Origin: Mastigias papua
Taxonomy: Eukaryota; Cnidaria; Scyphozoa; Rhizostomeae; Mastigiidae
NCBI GenBank assembly: GCA_964019165.1
Contig: OZ025272.1
Location: 10,073,856-10,137,855 of the forward strand
Direction: 5' to 3'
DNA length: 64,000 nucleotides
The notes under the pieces were generated by a model that worked only from the letters and a program-made list of their open reading frames with translations, did not search any database and was not told the DNA's origin. A program made the position numbers and the translations under genes. Shown piece after piece: positions 35,500-59,700 of the stretch (positions within the stretch are counted from its first letter, which is position 1; each line of letters begins with the position of its first letter).

Positions 35500-36207
35500 C
35501 AGGGGCGTCGAAGCAATTTCGAAAGTGGAAGAGTCTATTTAATTGGGCTCACCAGGGTCGCCGACAAGCTCCTAATTCTGCCTTTCTCTACTGGCTATAG
35601 CATCACTTTGTAAAGATTTTGGAATATGAAGATAAAGAAAATGGTTTTTCATGGCACCTTTTCCACGAAAAAATGTTTTGAGCAATATGAGTTAACCATA
35701 TCCTATTTCAATACATACATCTTTCACCATGCAACTTCTAAAATGTCGTATGATTTATTACAGAGGTTTCCGATATTTTAGTATCAAATTGGATGCTTTT
35801 ACAATATGTTTGATGTGAAAACATTCAATTTTATGCATTCAGTTATATTTCAATTAAGGAGAGTCAAATTTCATTTATAAATACACCTTTGTGTATAAAA
35901 AGACATATTGCTCCAACAAATCATCTCTACCTCAACCCAACCTCTGTCTGCATTGCAGTAAAAAATGAACGATACTTTTTTATATTAACACTTTTAAAAA
36001 GAATGGACCAAAAGTCTACCTGAAAGGAAGTCTGATGTAATAGATGATCTGAAATTGCTGTGTTATACACTGTTCAACGACACAAAGTTATTGACAACAC
36101 TGATCACATTCAAACCGGCTATCAGGTGTTTGAATGTATGCAAGACAGATAAGGCATTGAATTTTGACTGTGTCATGCTTGATCGCAACCAGGTCTTGAT
36201 ACAGAAA

Positions 36208-36380
36208 ATGATCTTTCTGGGGAGGCACTTGTGGGAGAGTAAATGAGCAGCAGTTGGAATCCTCTTGCTACAAAAAATGATTTTTTTGGGGCGGCACGAG
36301 TGACAGGGTTTATGAGCAGCAGTGAAATCTTACTGCTAGAAAACGATCTTTCTGGGGTGATTTATGAGTAGCAGTTGAAT
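36208..36380 (+). repeat. Three-copy tandem repeat, unit about 68 bp
   Basis: Three successive units start GATCTTTCTGGGGAGGCACT, GATTTTTTTGGGGCGGCACG and GATCTTTCTGGGGTG. The first two include ATGAGCAGCAGT and the last ATGAGTAGCAGT. The third unit lacks the middle part. They overlap the C-terminal side of the hAT transposase fragment. Confidence 0.7.
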
Positions 36381-36690
36381 TAATATTTGGAAACAATAGC
36401 CTGGTATCTAAGGTTGTTTCTTCCAGAGCTCTTAGGATGTCATCAAAGTGGTTCGCTTTTTCTTTGAAAATTTTTTTAAAAGCTAGAAACTCCGTTTTCA
36501 AGGTAGTCGCATCTACGTCATCAGCATAGTTCGAATGCATCCATGCTAATACGTTTCCAGTTAAATCTAGCGAGTGAGCACGGCAATGGGTGGCTAAAGC
36601 TTTTGGTTGGATTTTTGTGATCTGAGTGGCCACACCAAATTTGTACCCAAACATGTTAGCTTGCCCCATAGGTTTGCCTTTAACAGTCAT
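36310..36690 (-). pseudogene. hAT transposase fragment (ZMYM1/DUF4371-like)
   Basis: A frame of about 126 codons contains MFGYKFGVATQITKIQPKAL followed by THCRAHSLDL, the conserved GVA-QI---QPKAL-THC-GH-LNL region of ZMYM1-like hAT transposases. The upstream catalytic DGA motif is degraded to GQANM. The finger and dimerisation domains are missing. It lies within the element 35500-36797. Confidence 0.7.
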
Positions 36691-37241
36691 TCAATAACAA
36701 CAGTTTCAATACTTTTCGAGCTGTTTTTATTTCACACTGTGCTGCAAAAAAGTGGGGGGCCAGAGCCTCCCCGGGTCCCCCGGTTTCGACGCCCCTGTTT
36801 ATTAAAGGTTGCCTACCTCTCCAATAGATCATTGACCCACGAGTTGCAATACCAGATTATTGGTGGTTTGAAATTTCTCGAACACTAGTAAATATAAATA
36901 TGTCAATTAACACTGGTACTGTACCAATAGCATGGGAAATGGCCGGCATCATTCCTATACATAAGTCAGGCCCTACCTCAGATTGCTATAACTACCGTCC
37001 GATCTCAATTTTACTGTCAGTGTCAAAAAGTATAGAGAGAGCCGTTTACAAGCAGTTAGTAGCCTTCTTGGAAGAAAGCAATTTGATATATGGTCACTAG
37101 TTCGGTTCTCGAAATAACAAATCTACTGAGCATGCTGTGACTCTATTACTCTATTACGTACGATGGAAGGTCGAACAAGGAAACATGGTTGGTGCCTGCT
37201 TTATTGATTTATCCAAGGCATTTGACACCAGCCATTCGAAT

Positions 37242-38075
37242 GGGGTCCGTTCGATATTCCGACAGTTCGATATTCCGACAGTTCGATATTCCGACAATTC
37301 GATATTCCGACAGTACGACAAACCCACTTTTATTAGAAACCCATTTACCAGAGTGGAAAGTTTGCTTAATACGCGGACAAATTCAAATAAGAGTATATGG
37401 TGCGGGTTAGTTAGTCTTGGACGGATTTAATATCAAAAATTCTGTGAATAGTCAGAAATAGTGATAAGTTCACTACTGTGATAACGTTACATTATATATC
37501 GTGGAACGCATGCAATAAGCACCAAACGATGCCTGAATGCACTCTTTAGTTGATATGAAAACTACGGTAAATAAAAGTAAAACATTGGGTCTCGGGGCTT
37601 TCGCGACCACACCCTTCAGACCCTTGGAAAATGAAGGAAACATGTTCTGACCCATGTTAACTAACTGAAAAACGACAAAAGCCGCTTGTCTTTAGCTCTC
37701 TTTATTCCATATCAAAAATGAACAAACCAAGAAAAAAAATTATCTTTCTCTCAAGGATTTTTTTAATCATTCGAATAGTGTCGCGAATATTGTCTCAAAA
37801 CAGAAAAGAGAGAAGAATCAACAACTAGTTAGCTCAGTTATCTAAGAAAGGAAAAACAACTAAGAAGCTTGAGCCAAAAATATTATTTCAAATTAATAGA
37901 CAGTAGCAGAAAAATATTTTCTAATCCTACTGTAAGAAATTTTCCTTGAATTTTGGTATTTTAAGGTACAGTAACATTTTTGTCCAACTGTCGGAATATC
38001 GAACTGTCGGAATATCGAACTGTTGGAGTATCGAACTGTCGGAGTATCGAACTGTCGGAAAAGCGACCTGGCCCC
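37242..38075. mobile_element. Foldback element with tandem 16-bp arrays at both ends
   Basis: The left end is GGGGTCC followed by four copies of GTTCGATATTCCGACA (37249-37312, the fourth starting with A). The right end carries the same unit inverted, TGTCGGAATATCGAAC, in four to five copies (37989-38068), and closes with GGCCCC. The flanks ATTCGAAT (37234-37241) and ATTCGCAT (38076-38083) form an 8-bp target duplication with one mismatch, and the LINE reading frame is continuous across one copy. The 834-bp element has no long frame. Sea-urchin TU elements likewise have 8-bp duplications and outer ends of short tandem repeats; relation to them is inferred from layout only. Confidence 0.75.
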
Positions 38076-38161
38076 ATTCGCATATATTATACCAGCTACC
38101 TGAATATGGTGTCCATGGTCGAGAACGTGTCTAGTTTACCAACTACCTGCTTCATCGCAGA

Positions 38162-38318
38162 CATGGACGTAGGAAGCATCTAAAAAGTGGGGGGGGGGGC
38201 AAGTCCTAATAGGGGCACATTACCACGCCCATTTTGGGCTTCAAAGGGGCACTTTTGCATAGTTTGCTAAAAAGTGGGGGGCCATGGCCCCTCTGGCCCC
38301 CCGGTTCCTACGTCCCTG
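38162..38318. mobile_element. 157-bp hAT-type MITE with perfect 8-bp target duplication
   Basis: The left terminus CATGGACGTAGGAAGC and the right terminus read inward CAGGGACGTAGGAACC are inverted repeats. ATCGCAGA flanks the element exactly on both sides (38154-38161 and 38319-38326). G-rich and C-rich subterminal blocks with AAAAAGTGGGGGG follow. It splits the LINE RT coding region. An intact duplication and good inverted repeats suggest a young insertion. Confidence 0.85.
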
Positions 38319-39712
38319 ATCGCAGAGCTATCGTACAGTACAAGCAAACTCTCTGAGTCTTTTACTATTACATCTCGAGTGCCACAGGGATCGATCCTTT
38401 GCCCCCTGCTATTTCTGTTAGTTATCACTAATCTAATCTATGTAGTCAAGCACGCCCATGTTTTCAAATATGCAGACAACACCGTTGTTTACATTAGTGG
38501 TAAAAATGCGAAGGATATCTCAAACTTATTATCAACTGGCTTATCTTCAATTTCCAGATGGTTCAAGGAGAATGAGCTGCTTATGATCCTAAAACAAGGC
38601 AAGACTGAAGTACTACTATTTGGCACTACCAGAAAAGTCATGCAAAACATTAAGGACTTCGAATTTTTTGGAAATAAATCATAGAGGTCTGTAACCAAAG
38701 AATGTAAATACCTAGGAGTACCTAACGATAGCTCCCTGAACATGACATCATCCTTTGATAAATGTTGTCAGAAAGCTTCATCACGTCTAAACCTACTTGC
38801 AAAAAATACTTGATGGGTGTTGATGTTACCAAATCGATCTATGAAAGTAGGGTACTGCCAGCGCTTACCTACTGCGGCCTACAACTACTCTGTGTCACAA
38901 CAACACAAGAGGAAAAACTGGCAACCCTAACGAACAGTGACGTTCAAAGAAATTCGACCCGTCAGCTACGCAAAAACAAGAAACGAGCTTCTGAACTTGT
39001 AAAATCTTGCGTAGATGGAGAAGTTGTGGTTGTGGACCTTTTCATAGAGTACTTTGCCATGTCCTCACATCAAAAGAATACGTGTAACAATGCAAAAATG
39101 ATAATACTACTCAAGACTAAAACAGAATATTGACAAAACGGTGGAAAAATCTTTTAATATGTTTCCTTTGGAAGGCCGTAGCTTAAACAGACAAGATTTT
39201 TTGAAGCTTTTAAATAACTTTTACGTGTAACTTTATCCTAAATTTTGATGGATGCCTCTTATGCTAGACACTTTTTCTTTATTCTCATCTTACTGTATAC
39301 ATGTTTTATAACAACTTGCAGTTGAAATGTTATTCCAGTTAAAATATTCGTTGATTGTTATTATTTTTATTATTTATAATCTAACAATGTTGAAGCAGTC
39401 AATGTTACACTGCCTGTTATTAGTGAAGTGTACAAGCTGCAATTATAATTTAATCATTATGGAAGAGTGAAGATGCTTAAAAAATTAAAGGGGTGGCCTC
39501 TGAAAAGCTTGTTGTGGGTACAATACAAATGCTAACAAGTGGAGGATTCTGATAAGCTCAGGGGTGGGAAATTTTAGAAAAGTAATAAGCACCCACCCCC
39601 CGCTCCCGTTTGTAAGTAGAAAAACATCAAAATGAGGCAATTTAGACAGAACGCCATGTGTGCCATCATTGGATATAAACACTGAGCAGTAGCGATTTAT
39701 TTGATTTTGAAA

Positions 39713-53195
<13,483 letters not shown>

Positions 53196-53237
53196 CTATT
53201 TTAAGAGACATACTTTGTTGCTTTCAGATCATAACAG

Positions 53238-53243
53238 AATAAA
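53238..53243 (+). promoter_or_regulatory. Likely CLPTM1L polyadenylation signal
   Basis: Canonical AATAAA 43 bases after the CLPTM1L stop codon, in AT-rich sequence and in the right orientation. Confidence 0.6.
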
Positions 53244-55545
53244 TATGGTAAAATGCTATACCAGAATTTCTCTTTTTTCAGCTGGGGTTGTAAGGAATTG
53301 AACACCTCTTGAATTCGGTACACCGCTCAAATCCCAAACTAATCGGAGAGGTGTACAACATTATTCGATAAAGATTTTAAGTCTTGCCGTAATCATGGAG
53401 ATCAAAATGGTACAAAGAAGAGTGTATCATGTCGCTATAATATTTTTCACCATGATTAAATTATGAAGACATCTACTTAAGAAGGTATACCCATTCGAAT
53501 TTGGAAATATGAATATCTACTTCTTTTCCAGTGCAGTGTAAATAAATTCTAGTAAGTATGTAGCATAGATAATAGTCTTATCAGCGTTTCCAACAATGTT
53601 TCCTGCAATAGAGGGAGATAATGTTAATACACACAGATCTCGTAGAGGGACTGTAGTGGAGACGTAATGATGTAACCAAGAATAAGAGCTTGAAAACAGG
53701 AAAACTATGGAATTATTAGACAGACATCAATGGGATGAATAAACAAATATAGATAATGCTTATAAATGGAATGTACTCAAAGCAAATAAAATCAAATGAG
53801 GAATTATTCTACCAGGTTGAGCAGCATAGCATTCTAGAAGTGGAGAGGATGAACTATGAACGAAGTCAGTCGTAATGGTGTCCCAGTTACTTGGCTTGGG
53901 AACAATTTTTGATAGTTTGCGCATGAGCTATATACTGGCATCCTAACATTCAGTGAAATAGCTTAGTTTTTTTGGCAAATAGCAGTTTGCTCCATAGCTA
54001 ATCGCATTCGTATGGTTTCAGGAAAAAAATTACACTTGTACGTGTCATTACGAGAATCTAGCAATGAAAGTTTTCCACTAAGTAATTGGAAAGATTTGAC
54101 CCTGTAGACTTCTTATATTCAATTATAATGACCTTTTTTCTTGCTTATAGTTAATTCCAAGAGACGCCTCCATAACTGGCCACGAGGAGCAAACTTTTGA
54201 ATTTTTCATTCACCGGATAGCTGAAAAGTGCATTTCCCCAACTTAATTTTCAACACATACCTTTGTATTTTAGAGTGATCCTCTTAAAATATGAATATAT
54301 GCAATCTAGTATGTCTTAGCAAAAAGATTTGGAAGAAATAGTTTCCGGCATAGACTCTGAAAAGTCATTTTATTATCCACATACAAAGTCTTTTCTAGCA
54401 AAACTTGAGTGAAGTGAAATAGCTAGATGTTATAAATACCTATCCTTTAGGATTGAAACAGTCACGTTCAGTGAAAATAACAAGAATTACATGTCCTGCA
54501 TGAAGAGAACTTACACGATCTATGGCTGGGAAGAGCCATCAGTAGTATAGTGGCAAACGAAAAGACCAGAAAAATTTCTGGCAATACGATGGCTCCTCGT
54601 GGCCCCCTTCCTAAACGGCCCTAACTATCCCCCATTATTCGGAAAATGCCATGCTGAAATATATCTTGCTACCGTATCCACAATCAAAACGGACACTTCG
54701 AAATTATAAGGAATTATAGTTAATTAACGTAAAGACCTTAGTAAGATCCAAGTGAAACAAATGATGAAGGAAAGAGGAGCATAAGTGAATTACACCAAAT
54801 GCTGAAAAAATTATCAGCAATGTGCAAAGAACTGTTATGCCTACTGCCGTAGATCAGCGAGAGCAAAATTTTCAAAGTTGCATGTATGTTTTCATTACTA
54901 ACGAAATTGGTAATAATTCCCATGTAGGATATCGTGTCTGCTCGCTTTTTGTCAAAGTTCAATGTCACCAAGCCATTGAATATGGGCTTTCTTCGTGTTG
55001 AATGAAGCCGCCCTGTGCTTCATTTGGTGGGAGTGCCCTCTATATTTGTGTATCAATTGCTTTAATTACAAGTGAAAAGAGCACACATATGATAGCTTCT
55101 AGATTTATTTTTAAAAAATTGGAGGAGGGCTATAGTTCTTCTTAACCCAAGAGCTGCGCTGTCTATGCATTTAACTACAGAAAATTAACTTACATGTAAA
55201 AGAAAACAGCTTGAATACTTTTATATGAATCATTTAAGAGCCAGAAACTGTGAAGAAGGAGGAAAGCCATAAGCTTTGAGGAATTGTGTAACGGAGAAGA
55301 ATGTCTATTAGCTATTGGAGATTGTACGTGTTGAAGGTTAGATGCACTTGGTTCCATTTCATCAATCAATCCATTCAAAGCAAAGAAGTTTAATGGCAAA
55401 ATTGATTTAAATATTAGATATAACTATAGTTAATGTCCGATTTGCATGACATTAATAACTGAACATCAATGCATGCAGCTAAGATCTTTTGTTAACCTTT
55501 TAGTCAATATGTGTAGAAAATTGCGATAGGTTTACCTTTAGTAGT
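53244..55545. other. Spacer between two converging genes
   Basis: Between the 3' ends of CLPTM1L (+) and the multidomain gene (-). No convincing exon, RNA gene or bounded repeat seen. Confidence 0.5.
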
Positions 55546-56747
55546 TCACCCTTTGGCTCTAAGGTAGTAACCAGGAATTGGTTTTAAGGTGGTTCCACTT
55601 GGAAGATCAACAGCAACGCTAAGATGATCACCACCACGAATTTCCACAAAAATACCTTCCAGGTAGTACAGATTTCCTTTTGTCAATGATACTTTTTTGG
55701 ACTTTTGATCAGATCGTCTGAGGAAAAAACATGGATATTTGATTATTTTCCATAATACGACGGTTTATAGTTTTGAATTAACAAACTAAATTTTCAGTTT
55801 CGGTCTAAAATATCACTGGCAGTAAATAGGCAGCTTGGTATGCTCCTACACGATAATAGGATGTGATGTGATAAGAAGATATGATATGATGTGATATGGT
55901 ATGATGAGATGTGATGTAATATGATGTGCTGTGATATGGTGTGATAAGATATGAGATGATATTATAGGGTGTGCTATGAGATGATATGATATGATGAGAT
56001 ATGATGTGATGTGATATGATGTTATGTGATGTGATGTGATATGGTGTGATATGACAGGATAGCTATGAATTACGGATAGCTAACACCATGGACTCCAAAA
56101 ATGATATGTGTTTGTGTGGACCTCACTCCTAAGAAGACTACTACCCTACTGTTCATTAACGTCTAACTTTTCTGAGCTTCCAGATCAGTTAAGACTATGG
56201 GATACATTTATACAGAGTGCTGCAGATATTATAGACTTATGTACATAAAAAAAGTCTTAATGAAATATAATTAATTAGCTTTTGAGCAGAAAAATGTTCA
56301 AAATTAACTCCAGCTATTCATATGGTGTATAAGAATGGAAGTGCAAGCTATCTTATTGACTGATTACTTACTTTTAAAGAGGCTTCAGTTTAAGTTCATG
56401 CTACTTTCATTATAGACATACTTACTGATCGTACTTATATTGTCGTGACCAACCCTTTTGAAATATAATCATCTTCTTATCTGCCTCTCTGTCCGTTGAA
56501 CTCAAGAATACTTGGCAAACGTCATCACATGCTGAATAGAACGTGTAGAGTCCGGACTCGGGAGCCACGAAATAACTCCACATTTGGAGACCGTATTTAT
56601 ATCCAATGTCGTACGGCGAGTCGAAGTTGTCCAAAAAGCCAGCGGTAGTTGGGCTGTTCGGGAAACGGGTATCTTTAAGAATGTCGTCTATGCTGTTAGT
56701 TACCAAATCAAAATTTTGCCAGAATTTTGCATGAACAGGGCCTTTCT
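55546..56747 (-). CDS. PA14-type C-terminal domain (two exons)
   Basis: Exons 56747-56426 and 55717-55546. Residues such as KFWQNFDL and SIDDILKDTRFPNSPTTAG lead to WSYFVAPESGLYTFYSACDD, the central PA14 block (G-Y-F-----G-Y-F----DD), then VFLSST. The second exon gives LTKGNLYYLEGIFVEIRGGD and HLSVAVDLP, the usual G-YY-E------GG---L-V strand pair. PA14 is a beta-barrel carbohydrate-binding or adhesion domain. The protein ends 24 residues later with YLRAKG and TGA; no membrane segment follows, so the product looks secreted. Confidence 0.88.
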
Positions 56748-59700
56748 CTGAAAATTAAATTATTTTAGTTAATTGAAAAATACCAAAAGTTCTCTTATGA
56801 TATCTTATGATATTATACAACATAACAAAATGACAAATGAGATTCTTATGTTTTATGACAGAGTTATTGATTCACTGTGTGTTATTCTGAAAAACTCAGA
56901 TTCTCAAGGGATTTTAGCTATATGCTTGGTTAGTAACTCGGAGGATTTGCAAAAAGGGAATCCAGCTAGACAACAATCAAAATTTACCCATTATTTTCAT
57001 CATTTCTACCATATAGCGATCCAAGAAAATACCTGTCTTGTAGAATAGGATTTTCAGCTCTTTGGATATGCAATTTGTCCGCATAACCAAATCGATGTTG
57101 TTGCCTGGCGATCCACCCTTAGGATACACGCAGCTATCGTCAAAGTGCAATGTATCGACTGTAAAACACGTAATTTTTCAGCAATAATAATGATAGACAA
57201 TGGTAGTTAAAATGCTAATTATTGCTCTGATTACCATACAAGCTAATTGTCAACTTTCTCTTCCCATAAAGTCTATTGTATACTAGTTGTTATAAGATGT
57301 CTTGATTTATCAGAAGTATATTATTAGGATGTACACGTCTACGTCCTAATGTGCTAATAAACTAGCAAGGAAACTAAATTCTATAAATAATAATGACACA
57401 AATAATTGGTCTTTGACAAAGTAAGCTAGATAAAATTGAAATGTTTTCACATGGTCGATCTTTTTCAGATCTGTGTTCTATTACTTTCCTGTATTATACG
57501 ATATTGGTTTTCGTTTATGATGATGAAATAAAAGCACACCTTTTCTTTGCTCATTGGCTAAGGTTTGCGTAAATAAACTTGCATTGTGATAAACGTAGTG
57601 TGACATTTGTTTAGAAACCATACTGAATCAGTGAAAACTAGGTAGAAATCACGGGTAAATCAAGAAAATATAAGAAAACAAATGACTTCCAGCTTCCCTA
57701 ATTTGATAGACACCCTGCATCAGCAAAATGTAATGCATCAACTGTAAAAAGTGATATCATCGGTTATTATGATGATAGCAGATGACGACATTTAGAATTT
57801 TAAGTAAAGTTTTACAGTAATAACTAATTGATGTTTTAAGGATATCACAATGACTTATTGACTTACACATTGTCCTTGTGAATCTCTTCTTCAGTTGCAT
57901 TGGAGGACATTTAGAACTGATAACTACTTCCTTCCCATTTGAGGCTTTCCCACCAGACGGACAGACAGGCTTTCCACTGCATTTATGAGTGATACTACCA
58001 TGTTCATAATCCACTATGAACTGCGCTTCTGGAAGGTCACATTTGTCAATTCCGCTTTTCCACTGCAATACTGTTTCATCACTTACATTACATTTGCCGC
58101 TCTTTGGCAGCACGCAGTAGTTTGAACTATAGCCACGCATCGGACTCACTGGCAAAGAGATACAATTGCTTTCAATCTGCAAATTGCTTATAAAATTTGT
58201 TTAAATGATCTAAAAGGTACCTGTGCTTTCATGTTAGAAGGATATGTAGAGTACAGAGATTTTTTTAAGTATGTCAACATTAGCAGGCTCTCTTTAGTTT
58301 CCCACACGCGAAATTTCTCCAAGCATGCATATTCACGACATTAACATAGAAAGAAATAAATCAAATGGAACTTTACCTAGGCACTTTCCAGAGCATTCTC
58401 TCGATTCTTTCATTGGCCCTTTAGCTATTCCTCCACATCTTTTTTTTGGTTCAATAGGTGTTCTTATCCTTGTAGATATTCCTTTTCCACAATTCACTGA
58501 ACATTGAGTCCACAATGACCATGGTGTGAGCGCACTATCCACTATTTCAATATAAGATTAGTGTAGCTCTCATAAGCATAAATATGTTGATGAAGAATCT
58601 TTATGAATATTATGCGTATGAAATGAAAAACAAAGAACGCACTGCATTAGAAATGCTCCTAAATGCTAATCCTAGGAAGTATAGGTCACTATTGTCAGGA
58701 TTGTGGGATTCTCTTCACGTGATTCATTCTGCCAATGTAAAGAGGAATTAAGGGTAATGGTGTCCTTATAACAGCAATGCTAATGATGTTGATGATGTTG
58801 GCGATGATATTGTTGGTAACGATGACTATCACTGTAATGCTGATAAATAGAAATGGTTCGATATGGATAAAAATACAGTGAACTTTGATATGAAATAGTC
58901 CAACACTTTCAAGTCCAACTAAGAGATCCTATCTTCAACTGTAATGTTTCCAGAAAGCAGAAAAGGAATTAAAGTCTCGTTGAATAGGAATGTGATAAGA
59001 TAGATGGAAACTCACATACTAATTTGGATTCAAGACGAGAGGTAGGCTCATCTAGATTAGAAATCCACCGGATGGCATATATTGTGCCAAATTGTTATTA
59101 TAATTGTGCAAAGTATGTATCCTCAATCGCAACCAATAAAATAAGGAAGACCAAATTTTATCCACATAACAACGATTCTTCTTTCTTCATATGCATGTGT
59201 AAAGCTGTCAACTATGCAATGGGAATTAACACTCAGTCCTTACCAGGCGCCCTATTGGGACTACAATCATCCTCGTTAATCCAGTACCAGATTATTCCAG
59301 GATATCCCATCTTTCCATGAATATAAGGTGCTGGATTATAATCCAAGTTATCAGAAATTATACTTCCCCACCATGAACTAGTTGCACTCTGCGATGTTGT
59401 CAAGATGCCCTTCCTTTCGCCTAGCCATGGCATTCGCTTATTAACAGCACCCCATGAGTCATAATCCCACTTATCAAACCTCTGGATCAATTTCACATCC
59501 ATCTGTCTCCATGATTTAGATAAGAATCTAAAAAATATCTACATGTCAGAGAAATTGTATTCAAGGATTATATACGTCCCTTTTCATGTACGCAGATGAC
59601 ATTTTATAACTCAAATGCTTCAACATCTCAAAATCTTCTCTCAGCTACTTGGGAAAGGTTGGGAGGAAGCAAAAGTTGCATATAGGACAATATTTAGATG

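Larger units (their letters stand above)
35500..36797. mobile_element. hAT-type element with transposase fragment
   Basis: The left end CAGGGGCGTCGAAGC and the right end read inward CAGGGGCGTCGAAACC share their first 13 bases, a hAT-like terminus. Inside on the minus strand (36310-36690) lies a transposase fragment. The flanking octamers CTCTTACT and TTTATTAA do not match, so one end may have been exchanged or the target duplication has decayed. The right subterminal sequence (CCGGGGG ... GGCCCCCCACTTTTTTGCA) resembles that of the MITE at 38162-38318. Confidence 0.65.
36870..39235 (+). pseudogene. LINE reverse transcriptase relic, interrupted by two DNA elements
   Basis: The RT fingers (INTGTVPIAWEMAGIIPIHK, YRPISILLSVSKSIERAVY) and CFIDLSKAFDT lie left of 37240. 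After the foldback element the frame resumes as LPEYGVHGRERV-FTNYLLHR, is cut again by the MITE at 38162-38318, then gives SRVPQGSILCPLLFLL and KYADNTVVYI. The second catalytic Asp is Asn. The C-terminal thumb (38760-39130) and a tail (TKTEY) follow. Stops (for example at 37100) and frameshifts add to the decay. Removing both insertions by eye restores a contiguous RT order, showing that the LINE was the target. Confidence 0.85.

Noticed and set aside
37189..37410. Repeat protein with YSDSSIFRQFDIP-like units
   Set aside because: It arises from the 16-bp DNA array at the end of the foldback element, not from a protein gene.
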